64,000 nt of DNA from NCBI GenBank assembly GCA_012103375.1, contig WLWX01000001.1, positions 248,001 to 312,000 on the forward strand, in the 5' to 3' direction. The DNA comes from Paracoccaceae bacterium. GTDB lineage: Bacteria; Pseudomonadota; Alphaproteobacteria; Rhodobacterales; Rhodobacteraceae. The position numbers and the translations under genes were made by a program. Each line of letters starts with the position of its first letter. Within the stretch, counting starts at the first letter, position 1. The notes beneath the pieces were generated by a model. That model was not told the origin of the DNA and searched no databases. It saw nothing but the letters and a program-made list of their open reading frames with translations. Positions 1 to 10,559 of this stretch are shown here, piece by piece.

Positions 1-1689
<1,689 letters not shown>

Positions 1690-1767
1690 GGTCTTTCTCC
1701 TTCACTAAGCGCCCTCGACTATTTGGACCCGACAAAGCGGCATCCGTTTTTGGGGCCTTCCCAGCCT

Positions 1768-1796
1768 ATTTGGGAAACGTCCCTGTGTTGCGCAAG
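1768..1796 (-). promoter_or_regulatory. candidate RpoH (sigma-32) promoter of clpB
   Basis: On the minus strand CTTGCGC (1790-1796) is followed after 15 bp by CCCAAAT (1768-1774), about 80 bp upstream of the clpB start. This resembles the heat-shock sigma consensus CTTGAAA / CCCCATnT. clpB is a classical RpoH target, so the placement is sensible, but the match is imperfect. Confidence 0.35.
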
Positions 1797-1804
1797 GGTA
1801 ACAG

Positions 1805-1836
1805 CAAAAAACCGCGCCCGGTATCCCGGGCGCGGT
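1805..1836 (-). terminator. Rho-independent terminator
   Basis: An 11-bp GC stem (1811-1821 pairing with 1826-1836, three- to four-base loop) is followed on the minus strand by a run of T. It lies 50 bp after the stop of the 82-residue gene at 1887-2135 and separates it from clpB. Confidence 0.85.
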
Positions 1837-1886
1837 GCGTCTTCTTTGGGTCGGACGGCTGTTTCGCCGCCGATTCCTGTGCGATT

Positions 1887-2135
1887 TCAGCCGTCAGTGG
1901 CCGGGACTGCGGGCGCTTCGGGTGTTGCCGGCGCGCTTGATTCGGCTGCTGGCGCGGTCAACCCATCGGGGCTGTCCGACGCTGTTTGTCCGCCCGCATA
2001 GACAAAATACATCAGCAAGGCCGCCAGGATCAGGCCGCCGACGATGAACCAGGTCGCCCCGGGTCCGCCGCTTCCGTCATCATAGCTGCGCCCCTGATGC
2101 GCGTTGAAATCGGGTCTGTAGTTCTGTTGGGCCAT
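1887..2135 (-). CDS. small single-span membrane protein
   Basis: This 82-residue protein has a polar Gly/Asp-rich N-terminus, one clear membrane segment at about residues 29-47 (WFIVGGLILAALLMYFVYAGG) and an Ala/Pro/Ser-rich tail that should be flexible. An AGGAGA ribosome site lies just upstream of the ATG, and a strong terminator follows. No domain is recognised and no function can be assigned. The clean ribosome site and terminator make it a likely monocistronic gene. Confidence 0.7.
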   Translation of the reverse strand: MAQQNYRPDFNAHQGRSYDDGSGGPGATWFIVGGLILAALLMYFVYAGGQTASDSPDGLTAPAAESSAPATPEAPAVPATDG

Positions 2136-2266
2136 TGGAATATCTCCTGTCTGGCTGCATGTTCCGAAAAACCGTTGCCAAGCCGTATCTTTCCCCGAGC
2201 GTCTGCATACGCCTGCTTCACACGCGGCCCTAGGCGCCGGTGATCAATGGGCGAATCCCGGCCATT

Positions 2267-3091
2267 TCATGCGTATTTGACGAATGCGAACGCGCGCCCA
2301 TCCGCCGCCCAGCAGGGCACGTTGATGGTGCCCTGCCCGCCCTGGAAGGCCGCCAGGGTGCGGATTTCGCTGCCATCGGGCTGCATCAGGCGCAGTTCGA
2401 CGGGCTTGTCCGCGGGGTGCCCCACGGTCCCTTCCGGGTAGGAAAGATACAGCACCTTCGCGCCGTCAGGCGACGGATGCGGGAACCAGTTGACCCGCGC
2501 GTCATCCGTGATCTGAACCGGGTTTCCCCCGCGCGCATCCATCCGCCAGATCTGGGCGTGGCCGGTCCGGTCCGAGTTGAACCAGATGAACCGCCCATCG
2601 GCAGAATAATCCGGCCCGTCATTGTGCCCTTCCGGACCATTCTGCCCGGTCAGTTGGCATTCCGCCCCGCCACCGACCCCGATGGTATAGATGTCAAACT
2701 GCCCGCCCCGTTCGGCACAATAGGCCAGCCGCGCCCCGTCCGGCGACCATCCATGCCAATAACTCGGCGTATTTTCGGTAATCCGCACCGGCACGCCTCC
2801 ATCCGAAGGAAGTGTGAAGATGCACGACCCGCCTTCGGTCTGGTGCGAGATTGCGATCCGACTGCCATCCGGTGAAATCCCGTGATCGTTGTTGCAGGCG
2901 TCGGCAAAGCCGGTGTCCACAACCTGCGGCACACCGCCAGCCGCCGGAATGCGAAACAGGCGGCCGCCGCCGTTGAACAGAAGTGTGTCGTCCACCGGAT
3001 CCCAGTTCGGGGCTTCGATCAGGTCGTCGGTCTGCCAGACCACACGCGATGCACCGCGATCCAGATCAAATATTTCCAGCGAGCTACGCAT
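2267..3091 (-). CDS. TolB-like beta-propeller (PD40/WD40-like) protein
   Basis: The 274-residue protein contains at least five PD40 repeats with the signature xxSPDGxxxxx (GISPDGSRIAIS, GWSPDGARLAYC, HPSPDGAKVLYL). This predicts a six- or seven-bladed propeller as in the TolB C-terminal domain. The ATG at 3091 is chosen because upstream extension would run into pyrF and the domain begins at once. No signal peptide is seen, so it is probably cytoplasmic. It is divergent from pyrF with about 70 bp between starts. Related proteins are annotated as TolB-like or biopolymer transporter components, but the substrate is unknown. Confidence 0.8.
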   Translation of the reverse strand: MRSSLEIFDLDRGASRVVWQTDDLIEAPNWDPVDDTLLFNGGGRLFRIPAAGGVPQVVDTGFADACNNDHGISPDGSRIAISHQTEGGSCIFTLPSDGGVPVRITENTPSYWHGWSPDGARLAYCAERGGQFDIYTIGVGGGAECQLTGQNGPEGHNDGPDYSADGRFIWFNSDRTGHAQIWRMDARGGNPVQITDDARVNWFPHPSPDGAKVLYLSYPEGTVGHPADKPVELRLMQPDGSEIRTLAAFQGGQGTINVPCWAADGRAFAFVKYA

Positions 3092-3161
3092 GCCTCTTCC
3101 CCCTGTGCTGCGTCCCCTGTACCCCGTCCGCGATATCTTCAGAACCCGGAGTTTCCGCACC

Positions 3162-3878
3162 ATGTCCGATGACCGCCTGATCGTCGCCCTAGATCTGCCC
3201 GACGCGCTGGCAGGGCTGCAAATGACCGAAACGCTTGGAGAGGCTGTGAGCTTCTACAAAATCGGTCTTGGGATGCTGACCGGCGGCGGGCTGGCCCTGG
3301 CCAATGAGCTTAAGGACGAACACGGAAAACGCATCTTTCTGGACATGAAGCTGTTTGACATCGGTGCCACGGTCGAGGCCGCGGTGCGTGGCATCGCCCG
3401 TTTCAACCACGACTTTCTGACAGTCCACGGCGACCCCTATGTCGTGCGCGCCGCTGTCGAGGGGCGCGGCGGGGCGGATACAAAGATCCTTGCCGTGACG
3501 ATCCTGACCTCGCTGGATCGCGCCGATATGGACGACGCCTGCATCAAACCGGGCAGCCCTGCCGACCTGGTGCTGGAACGCGCTGAGCGCGCGCTGGAGG
3601 CCGGGGCCGATGGCGTGATCTGTTCCCCGCATGAGGCCGCGCTGGTGCGCAAACTGCCCCAGGCAGAGGGCCGCCTGATCGTCACGCCGGGCGTGCGCCC
3701 GGCAGGCGGCGATGCGGGCGATCAGAAACGCATCATGACCCCGGCGGCGGCTGTCGCGGACGGCGCGGACCATATCGTCGTTGGTCGTCCCGTTTGGCGC
3801 GCAGATGATCCGGTTGCTGCCGCGCAGGCCATCATTGCCGAACTAAACAGCCCGCAGGCGCTTTCACCGAATAGATAA
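3162..3878 (+). CDS. pyrF: orotidine 5'-phosphate decarboxylase
   Basis: This 238-residue protein converts OMP to UMP, the last step of de novo pyrimidine synthesis. The N-terminal IVALDLP, the LDMKLFDIG stretch with the catalytic Lys/Asp network (K near 60), the TVHGDPY region and the C-terminal GVRPAGGDAGDQKR phosphate-binding motif are all present. The length fits the family. The start is the ATG at 3162; a longer frame upstream is antisense to the propeller gene and is not used. It appears to be monocistronic. Confidence 0.96.
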   Translation: MSDDRLIVALDLPDALAGLQMTETLGEAVSFYKIGLGMLTGGGLALANELKDEHGKRIFLDMKLFDIGATVEAAVRGIARFNHDFLTVHGDPYVVRAAVEGRGGADTKILAVTILTSLDRADMDDACIKPGSPADLVLERAERALEAGADGVICSPHEAALVRKLPQAEGRLIVTPGVRPAGGDAGDQKRIMTPAAAVADGADHIVVGRPVWRADDPVAAAQAIIAELNSPQALSPNR

Positions 3879-3935
3879 TGCGAAGCGGGGCCACTGGCCG
3901 CCGATTGCTGGTGCGCGGGGTATTGCGCCGCAGGC

Positions 3936-4127
3936 TCAATCCTCGATCCGGCGTGCTTCGTCCACCAGCATGATCGGGATTCCGGCGCGCACCGGATAAG
4001 CCAGATGCGCCGCGCGCGAAATCAGCTCCCCCGCGTCAGCGTCCCAGACCAGCTGCGTTTGGGTCTGCGGACAGATCAACGCTTCCAGCATTCTGCGATC
4101 ATGCGCGACATCCGTTTCGTCGTTCAT
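3936..4127 (-). CDS. Trm112/YcaR family small protein
   Basis: The 63-residue protein has the [16 protein letters not shown] and [16 protein letters not shown] motifs characteristic of the Trm112p-like/UPF0434 family. The first ICP motif keeps one Cys where many members have paired Cys. Its ATG overlaps the stop of the LON-domain gene by 4 bp (4124-4127), so the two are translationally coupled. Members act as small adaptor or stabilising subunits in other systems; the bacterial role is not defined. Confidence 0.85.
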   Translation of the reverse strand: MNDETDVAHDRRMLEALICPQTQTQLVWDADAGELISRAAHLAYPVRAGIPIMLVDEARRIED

Positions 4128-4765
4128 TGCAATTTCTCCACTCCGGTATCGCGCAGGGCGAATTCCACCAGGGTCACGAAAGTCTCGCGCCGCGTTGTCA
4201 GCGACGGCGCCTCCAACAACGCCTGTTTGTCCTCGGCCTCGAACGGGCACAGCATTGATAGAGAGTTTATCAGCAATTCGTCGTCTGCCTCGCGCAGATT
4301 TTCCCAATCGGTCTTTAACTCCTGCGCTTCGAAGTATCGCGACAGCATTCGGAAAAACCCATCGCGCGCGAAACCGGGATCGTCTTCGCAGCGGCCAAGA
4401 TCCCGTTCAAAGCCCTGCCAGCGAACCGAGCAGCGTCGGTAGGGCGCGAAGCCCTCAACCTCTTCATTGATACGAAACCGGCTGATCCCGGTCAGCGTGA
4501 TCATGTAGCGCCCGTCCTCAGTCTCGGAAAAGCCGGTGATGCGTCCGGCGCAACCGATGGCATGCAATGCTTCGGGCTGCCCGACCGGCATCTGGCGCGG
4601 CTGCACCATGCCGATCAGCCGCCCGGGCGTTTTCAGCGCGTCCTGCAACATCGTGAGGTAGCGCGGCTCGAGCAGATGCAACGGCAGGCGCGCACGCGGA
4701 AGCAACAGCGCGCGCGGCAGGGGAAACACTGGCAGGATATCGGGCAGGTCGGCAGCTTTGATCAT
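4124..4765 (-). CDS. LON N-terminal substrate-binding domain protein
   Basis: The 213-residue protein opens with [28 protein letters not shown], the typical LON-SB (PUA-like) fold start, and continues with GCAGRI and the [15 protein letters not shown] strand pair. There is no AAA+ or protease domain, so it is a standalone LON-domain protein, common in alphaproteobacteria. It lies downstream of the thioredoxin-TPR gene (47 bp) and overlaps the Trm112-like gene. The three probably form a protein-quality-related operon, but a specific function is inference. Confidence 0.88.
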   Translation of the reverse strand: MIKAADLPDILPVFPLPRALLLPRARLPLHLLEPRYLTMLQDALKTPGRLIGMVQPRQMPVGQPEALHAIGCAGRITGFSETEDGRYMITLTGISRFRINEEVEGFAPYRRCSVRWQGFERDLGRCEDDPGFARDGFFRMLSRYFEAQELKTDWENLREADDELLINSLSMLCPFEAEDKQALLEAPSLTTRRETFVTLVEFALRDTGVEKLQ

Positions 4766-4812
4766 TGCCGGTCACCTAGTCCGGTTGAGCCGCGTGGCAA
4801 GCCGTTCAGGTG

Positions 4813-5730
4813 TCAGACGAAGATCATCGACGACAGTCGACGCCGCCCGGCAAGCGCAATCGGATCCTGCGGTGACAATGATTCGAACACCGTGAACAGC
4901 TGCGCCTTTGCCGCACCTGCGTTCCAGTCACGGTCACGCCGGAAAACGTCCAGCAATTCATCCACCGCGCCTTCGACATCGCCGGAACCATGCAAAGCCA
5001 CGGCCAGGTCAAACCGTGCCTGCAAATCGTCGGGATTGCCTTCAAGCCGGGCGCGCAATTCGTTCACCGGCCCGGTTTCGGCAGCCTGACGGATCAGTGC
5101 AATCTGCGCGCGCACCGAGTCAATCTCGACAGCTTCGGAAATTTCGGCAGGTGCGCCGTTCAGGATCGCCTCGGCCTGGTCCAGGTCATCCAGCGCCACA
5201 TGTGCCCGCGCAAGACCGCCATAGGCGGCGGCGTTGTTGCCATCTTCGCCCAATATGGCCGAGAATGTCTGCGCGGCATCTTCGGCGGCCCCGGCTTCCA
5301 GCATCTCTTCCGCCGCTGCCAGCGCATCGGCCAGCCCGCCATCCTCATCAACGGCGAAGGCTGCGACCCGTTTGATGAAAGTCTGGACTTCTGCCGGGGT
5401 GATCGCGCCCTGGAACCCATCCACCGGCTGGCCCTGCCAGAAGGCATAGACTGTCGGGATTGATTGGATGTTCAACTGCTGTGCGACCATCGGCGCGTGA
5501 TCGACGTCGAGCTTTTTCATCCGGACCTTGCCACCGGCAGCTGTCACAGCATCTTCCAGCAGCGGGCCAAGTGCCTTGCATGGGCCACACCAGGGTGCCC
5601 AGAAATCGACGACAATCGGCGTTATCTTGGATGCCTCGATCACGTCATCCATGAACTGTGCTTCGGTTGTGTCGCTGATCAGGTCCTCGCCGACGGGTTC
5701 CGCGTCAAGGTTCGCTCCAAGCTCCAACAT
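4813..5730 (-). CDS. thioredoxin-TPR co-chaperone (CnoX/YbbN type)
   Basis: The 305-residue protein has an N-terminal thioredoxin fold with active site WCGPC at residues 47-51, followed by an alanine-rich helical region with TPR-like repeats (residues 140-290). This two-part architecture matches YbbN/CnoX, which in E. coli protects proteins from oxidation and hands them to GroEL. Both active-site Cys are kept here, so it could be redox active. It heads the run of three minus-strand genes 5730-3936. Confidence 0.88.
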   Translation of the reverse strand: MLELGANLDAEPVGEDLISDTTEAQFMDDVIEASKITPIVVDFWAPWCGPCKALGPLLEDAVTAAGGKVRMKKLDVDHAPMVAQQLNIQSIPTVYAFWQGQPVDGFQGAITPAEVQTFIKRVAAFAVDEDGGLADALAAAEEMLEAGAAEDAAQTFSAILGEDGNNAAAYGGLARAHVALDDLDQAEAILNGAPAEISEAVEIDSVRAQIALIRQAAETGPVNELRARLEGNPDDLQARFDLAVALHGSGDVEGAVDELLDVFRRDRDWNAGAAKAQLFTVFESLSPQDPIALAGRRRLSSMIFV

Positions 5731-5795
5731 GATCTCTCGCCCTCAGGTGGTTTGTTTTGCGCACTAGATGGGGCAAACCGGGGCCATACGCAAGA

Positions 5796-6098
5796 TCACG
5801 CCTGCACAGGCGCTTTCGGCAGCGGCAGACAGCCGGTCAGGCCAGCCGGAAGCACCAGCCAGGCCCCGGCCGCATAAAGTGCGCGCCCGAACCCCGGGGC
5901 ATCGCTGGTCAGGGTGATCGACACCGGCGAATGGCCAAGAATCGCGGCCCCGTCGGGCAGATTGCCGATCAGGCCTTGCGACGGCAGAATGACGACTGCT
6001 CCGGGTGCGGCATCGGTGGTCACCATGACCACGGCCATCACGGCGATCCATGACAGCAGCACCAGAGGACTCATCAGCATGATGGTCTTAATAATCAT
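5796..6098 (-). CDS. small membrane protein of unknown function
   Basis: The 100-residue protein has an N-terminal membrane segment (about residues 4-27) and a second hydrophobic stretch near residues 74-90. Its ATG lies inside the last codons of the IS-split upstream gene (overlap 11 bp), suggesting it was translated by coupling as the final gene of the operon 10550-5796. The IS upstream may now reduce its expression. No family is recognised. Confidence 0.6.
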   Translation of the reverse strand: MIIKTIMLMSPLVLLSWIAVMAVVMVTTDAAPGAVVILPSQGLIGNLPDGAAILGHSPVSITLTSDAPGFGRALYAAGAWLVLPAGLTGCLPLPKAPVQA

Positions 6099-6731
6099 GG
6101 ATATGTTCCAGTATCAGCGCACTGCCATCCATCCTGGCAATCCAGCCCGTCAGATCCGTCACTGGCAACAGGATCAGGTGCCGGTAACCGCCCCGCCCCT
6201 GCCGAGGCAAAGACAGCAAAGCACCCGGTTCATCTGGCGCGTCCGAAAGCGCCGTCAACATGATCTGATCGTTGCCGGCGATTTCGGAAAACGCAACACC
6301 CTGGGCGGCCAGGTCCCGGGCCAGAGTCGTGAAGGCGCGATAGCGCGGCGTTTCGATCACGATGCCAGCCCCGGTCGCCCCATATACCTGAAGGCCCTCG
6401 ACCCGCGACAGCTGGCTGGCGCTGGCGACTGTCACGACCGAGCGCATGATCAATTCATCCGGGCCAACCTCGGCCACGGCGCGGGCAATCAGGCCCGCAT
6501 AGGCCGCCTTGGCCCGGTATTCGAGGCCCAGCGCCATGCGCCTTTCCCAATCACGCAACGACGGCCCGGCGGCGTCGGCCAGTTCGGCCGCATCAGCCCT
6601 AAAATCCCAAAGATACCACGGAGTCTGGGTCAGAAACGCGGCATAATCCCCGGCCTGATCGGCCGACAGGTCATCCAGCGGCGCGCGCTTTGGCCCACGG
6701 ATCAGCGCGGCCAGCCGCCCGATGGTTTCTT

Positions 6732-8247
6732 GATACTGTTGAAGAAGTCGATGTTTTGGTCGGCGCGTTGTTGAGCGAGAGGCGGCCGCGCGCCGTTTTC
6801 TTTCACGTTGGCACTGTTGCTGGCACCAACTTCGCCAGTTTCCGGAGGTTTTGAGCTGTTGCTGCGAGTTGGAACTGTTCGGTTGCGCCTTTGGGTCCTC
6901 GAAGCCGCATCATCTGCACGCCGATGTATCGTTTCAGGTGGGCAAAGAGCATTTCAACCTTCCGCCTTTGGATGAACGACGTCATGTAGGCATCTGTTTT
7001 TCGGATATCGCGAGCGACGTCTCGGGCGGCTTCGTGAACGGACCGCATAAGGCGTCTGCCGTCGTCCTTCGGACAGCATTGCGACTTCAGAGGGCATGCG
7101 TCGCAATCGTGCTTTGAGGCTCGGTATCTGATGAACCCGTCTTTGCTGCCATTGGGCTTTCGCGGTTTTGAGAAGTTCCGCCGATATGTTTGCAAGGCTT
7201 TGCCGGTCGGGCAAGTATAGCTGTCGGTCGCCGGGTCGTAGACAAAGTCTTCGCGTGAGAATGTGCCGTCAGTTCGTTTTGACTTATCCCAGACCGGAAT
7301 GTGGGGTTCGATTTGACGTTCGTCCACAAGCCAGCCCAACATCTCGGCTGATCCGTAACCCGTATCACCCACAAGCTTGTCAGGTTTGATGCCAAACCGC
7401 TCATGTACACGATCGATCATCTCCCTTGCTGCCCGCGCCTCTGCAGGCCGGATCGGAGCCGTCGGCTCGACGTCCACGATGACTGCATTATCCAAATCGA
7501 CCATATAGTTAGTGGAATAGGCAAAGTAGGCGGCTCCCCCGTCAGCCCCAGTCCAACGCGCTGCTGGATCAGCCGGTGAGATGTATTTGGGGACGACCTT
7601 GGTCGCAGCACCGAAGGCCACATCATCCAGCGTCTCGAGATATTCGTCGACGGCACGGGACGTCAGATCTGCTGGCAGTCCGTCTTTGCTTTCAACGCCG
7701 CGCGTCTGGTTTGCATTCGCGGGGATCAGACTGGCATCAACACCAAAGCTGTGGCCGCCAACCAGCCCCTCATCCATGCAGCGCTGCAAAACGACCTCGA
7801 ACAAATGTCGGAACAAACCGCTCTCGCGGAAACGGCCATGCCGGTTCTTAGAGAATGTCGAATGGTCGGGCACTGGATCAGCCAAATCAAGCTTACAAAA
7901 CCAACGATACGCCAGATTGACATGAACCTCTTCGCAAAGCCGTCGCTCGGAACGGATGCCCTGACAATAGCCCAACAACAGCATGCGGATCATCAGTTCA
8001 GGATCAATCGAAGGGCGGCCATTGGCACTGTAGTATGAAGCGAGCAAGGGGCGCACACCTGTCAGATCAAGGAAGCGATCAATTCCCCGGACGGGATGAT
8101 CCTTCGGCACAAAACTCTCGATCGAGAACTCATAGAACAGCGCGCCTTGCGCAACTTGCCTTGGACCCATCATCGCCGAACCCTCCACCCTCAAAACAAG
8201 TGAATCAGAGCGTGCGCGGCCAATCAACGGACTTTTTCAACAGTATC
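6732..8247 (-). mobile_element. complete IS1182-like insertion sequence (1516 bp)
   Basis: The ends are 18-bp inverted repeats with one mismatch: GATACTGTTGAAGAAGTC at the left and GATACTGTTGAAAAAGTC read inward from the right. They are flanked by the direct repeat TTCTT (6727-6731 and 8248-8252). It contains one transposase gene covering nearly the whole length. The terminal repeat resembles that of the four MITEs in this window (GAT, two variable bases, TGTTGAAAAA, C or G, TCC). Confidence 0.93.
6803..8173 (-). CDS. IS1182-family DDE transposase
   Basis: The 456-residue protein has the DUF772-type N-terminal domain (YEFSIESFVPKDHPVRGID, SYYSANGRPSIDPELMIRMLLLGY) and a DDE transposase core (FGVDASLI, LVGDTGYGSAEM, RKVEMLFAHLKRYIG). 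The zinc-like segment CDACPLKSQCC lies between the second and third catalytic regions. The ATG at 8173 is chosen because GGAGG lies about 8 bp upstream; the frame is open to 8227. The gene looks intact, so the IS is potentially active and could act on related ends. Confidence 0.93.
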   Translation of the reverse strand: MMGPRQVAQGALFYEFSIESFVPKDHPVRGIDRFLDLTGVRPLLASYYSANGRPSIDPELMIRMLLLGYCQGIRSERRLCEEVHVNLAYRWFCKLDLADPVPDHSTFSKNRHGRFRESGLFRHLFEVVLQRCMDEGLVGGHSFGVDASLIPANANQTRGVESKDGLPADLTSRAVDEYLETLDDVAFGAATKVVPKYISPADPAARWTGADGGAAYFAYSTNYMVDLDNAVIVDVEPTAPIRPAEARAAREMIDRVHERFGIKPDKLVGDTGYGSAEMLGWLVDERQIEPHIPVWDKSKRTDGTFSREDFVYDPATDSYTCPTGKALQTYRRNFSKPRKPNGSKDGFIRYRASKHDCDACPLKSQCCPKDDGRRLMRSVHEAARDVARDIRKTDAYMTSFIQRRKVEMLFAHLKRYIGVQMMRLRGPKGATEQFQLAATAQNLRKLAKLVPATVPT

Positions 8248-8664
8248 TTCTTCATAGGCGGCTTTCAGCATCATCTCGGCGGTGAAACTGATTCCGATGG
8301 TGTGAACCAGCTGCTTGGTTGGCCCATCGACCCCGCCCATCGGCCCTGATGCACGGCTGAGTTTGCACAGCGACGACCAGTAACCCGCTACGGCTTCGAC
8401 ATAGCCGAACCCATGCGGGTCGCCCTGCCGGAGCGTGGCGCCGTAATCGTCATAAGCATGCACGATGTGCCATTCCGGATAGGTCAGCAATGTGCGTGCC
8501 TCGGCCCGGCGATGCTGGGGCGGCAACAGCGAAGCGTCCTCAGCAACCTCCCCCTGCGGGCGGCAGCTGAGTTCGACCCATAGCGACGGAATGGCCAGCC
8601 CGGCGACCACGACCAATGCGATCGACAGCAAACGCGCAAGCCAGCGAATTATGGCACGCACCGC

Positions 8665-9066
8665 TCAGCCCCGCCCGAAGCGCAGGCCGGACCAAAGCGC
8701 GACACCACCCAGCAGGATATGCGGCGCATTGGCCAGGATCCTGAAGGTGAACGGCAAGTCCAGCGTACCGTTCAGAAATATGCCAAAGTCCAGATACCCC
8801 GACCCGGTTGCCAACCCCAGCAAACCATCCCCAAGGTACAGCGCGCCAAACAACACAAGAAACATCCGCGACGCCCGGTGTCCAAGCAACGCAGCGGCCA
8901 GCGCCCAGATCGCGGACGCCAGATGCAGCGCATCATCAAATGGATCGAGCGCGAACACTCCGAACGAGCGCCCCTGATCGTCGGTGATGCCCGGAATGTA
9001 GTTCAGCGCCGCCGCGCCCAGCAGCACGACGAAATAGCCCAGGGCGATTTTCTGCAAGATGGTCAT
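8665..9066 (-). CDS. four-helix DUF4383-like membrane protein
   Basis: The 133-residue protein has four hydrophobic segments (about residues 6-24, 45-62, 68-85, 105-125). A DPFDDALHLASAIWALAAALLG segment resembles DUF4383-type small membrane proteins. The ATG at 9066 overlaps the stop of the FAD oxidase gene by 4 bp, so it is the second gene of that operon. Biochemical role unknown. Confidence 0.75.
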   Translation of the reverse strand: MTILQKIALGYFVVLLGAAALNYIPGITDDQGRSFGVFALDPFDDALHLASAIWALAAALLGHRASRMFLVLFGALYLGDGLLGLATGSGYLDFGIFLNGTLDLPFTFRILANAPHILLGGVALWSGLRFGRG

Positions 9067-10550
9067 AGATGCCTCAAGTAGCTGTCCCAAAGGTTGTTGC
9101 GCAGCCGCCCGGCGGGATCCTGCGCCCGTTTCGCAACCGCGAATTCGATGGCCCGTGGATAACCGCGTTGCAACTGGCCCACTGTGGCATGGGGACGATA
9201 AGGCAGGTAATACGTCCCGCCAATCGCGATGATCCCGTCGATCAGCGCCCGCGTCATCCGCGCCATGTCCGCCTCGGCCCTTGCGGTCATTTCCTGACTG
9301 AACAGCATTACGGCGGCGATCCGGGGTTCGGGCGCGTAACTCAGCCAGCTTTCGGTGTCGGCGGCCACATAGCGCAGCGTGACGTTCAGCAACTCTTGAT
9401 AACTGGCCGGAATCACCGTCTGGCAGAGGGTCAGAAACGCGCCAAACTGATCGGGCACGACGAAGTATTCGTGCAGGATATCCGTGCGCATCGGGTCACG
9501 ATCATCCAGCGTCACAACCGGTTCGTTGATCAGCGAATTGCGCGTCACCACGCCGCCGCCGACCTTTGGGCCCAAAGCCGTTTCCACCCACCACCGGCCA
9601 CGCTTCACCCGCTCACGCCCCAGCTGACCCCGGAATATATGGCGCGAGATTTTTGACAGCGTCCCGGATGAGGATGCGGGCGCGATATCGTCCTGATCCG
9701 CGCCGGGCACATAATCGATCAGCAGCGCGTCTTCGAAGAACTGCGCCCGATCCACGTTCAGCCGCCCGTAGACCATGTTGAGGTCCGGCTTGGTCAGGGC
9801 CGCTGCCAGCGATGCCGCAAAGTCGACAGCGGGCATTTCGGTGAACGTCGGGACCAGATTGGCGTTGGGCGCGGCGTCGACCTCAAGCTCGGTGATCAGA
9901 CCGGTCAGGCCATAACCGCCCATGGTGCGCCCGAACAGGTCCGGGTTTTCGTCGCGCGAACAGGTCACCAGATCGCCGGTCGGTAACAGCATGTCGAAGG
10001 ACCGCACCGTCGCGCCCATCGGCCCCAGGGGCGCGGGCCAGCCATGAGCGTTCACACAAAAGGTCGCCGCCACGCCGAAATCATTGTTCGATTGCATCAC
10101 CTTGGGCGACAGGCCCAACGGGTCCAGCGCCGCAATCACCTGATGCCAGCGCACGCCGGCCTGTACGCGATAGGTCTGCGCGGCAGTGTCCGCCTCGACA
10201 AACCCGCTTTGCAGGGTAATCGCCCGCCCGCCGCGCGGGATCGCCTGTGCGCCCATGGAATGACGCGCAGCACCGATGTTGATCGCCCGCCCCTCGGCCG
10301 CTGCCTGGCGCATTTCGCTGCGCAGGATGTCGACCAGAACCTCTCCGGGATCTTCCTTGACGATCACATGGGCGGACACCGGCGTTTCGGACAGCATCGA
10401 GGCATCGTTCAGCGTTCCAGCCGCCGGTTCATGCGCCAAAGACCGCGTTCCGGTCAGATCGCTTAACGCCGGGGCGACCGCCTTGGCGCCCAGCCAGCCA
10501 ACGACAGCGCCTGACCCCAGCAACAGTGCGCGACGTGACAGGCGGCCCAT
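9063..10550 (-). CDS. Tat-exported FAD-binding oxidoreductase
   Basis: The 495-residue protein begins with a twin-arginine signal (LSRRALLLGSGAVVGW), predicting folded export. A PCMH-type FAD-binding domain follows (INIGAARHSMGAQAIP, HAITL-type strand, VNAHGWPAPLGPMGATVRSFDMLLPTGDLVTCSRDENPDLF). The C-terminal half should form the substrate-binding cap. It resembles the aldonolactone-oxidase/DprE1 branch of the family, but the substrate cannot be told. It is the first gene of the operon continuing to 5796 and lies 9 bp after xthA, so it may be co-transcribed with that gene. Confidence 0.85.
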   Translation of the reverse strand: MGRLSRRALLLGSGAVVGWLGAKAVAPALSDLTGTRSLAHEPAAGTLNDASMLSETPVSAHVIVKEDPGEVLVDILRSEMRQAAAEGRAINIGAARHSMGAQAIPRGGRAITLQSGFVEADTAAQTYRVQAGVRWHQVIAALDPLGLSPKVMQSNNDFGVAATFCVNAHGWPAPLGPMGATVRSFDMLLPTGDLVTCSRDENPDLFGRTMGGYGLTGLITELEVDAAPNANLVPTFTEMPAVDFAASLAAALTKPDLNMVYGRLNVDRAQFFEDALLIDYVPGADQDDIAPASSSGTLSKISRHIFRGQLGRERVKRGRWWVETALGPKVGGGVVTRNSLINEPVVTLDDRDPMRTDILHEYFVVPDQFGAFLTLCQTVIPASYQELLNVTLRYVAADTESWLSYAPEPRIAAVMLFSQEMTARAEADMARMTRALIDGIIAIGGTYYLPYRPHATVGQLQRGYPRAIEFAVAKRAQDPAGRLRNNLWDSYLRHL

Positions 10551-10559
10551 AGGCGCGAC

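Larger units (their letters stand above)
6088..8661 (-). pseudogene. membrane-anchored protein of unknown function, split by IS1182-like element
   Basis: The 5' part (8661-8248) encodes an N-terminal membrane anchor (residues 8-28) and a soluble segment ending KAAYEE. The 3' part (6726-6088) resumes with TIGRLAALIRG and runs to HIHDY. Removing 6732-8247 and one 5-bp TTCTT repeat joins them in frame (KAAYEE-TIGRL) into a protein of about 350 residues. It lies 3 bp after the four-helix membrane protein 8665-9066 and overlaps 5796-6098, so it was the third gene of an operon. Function is not recognised. The 5' fragment still has an open frame but should be non-functional. Confidence 0.85.
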
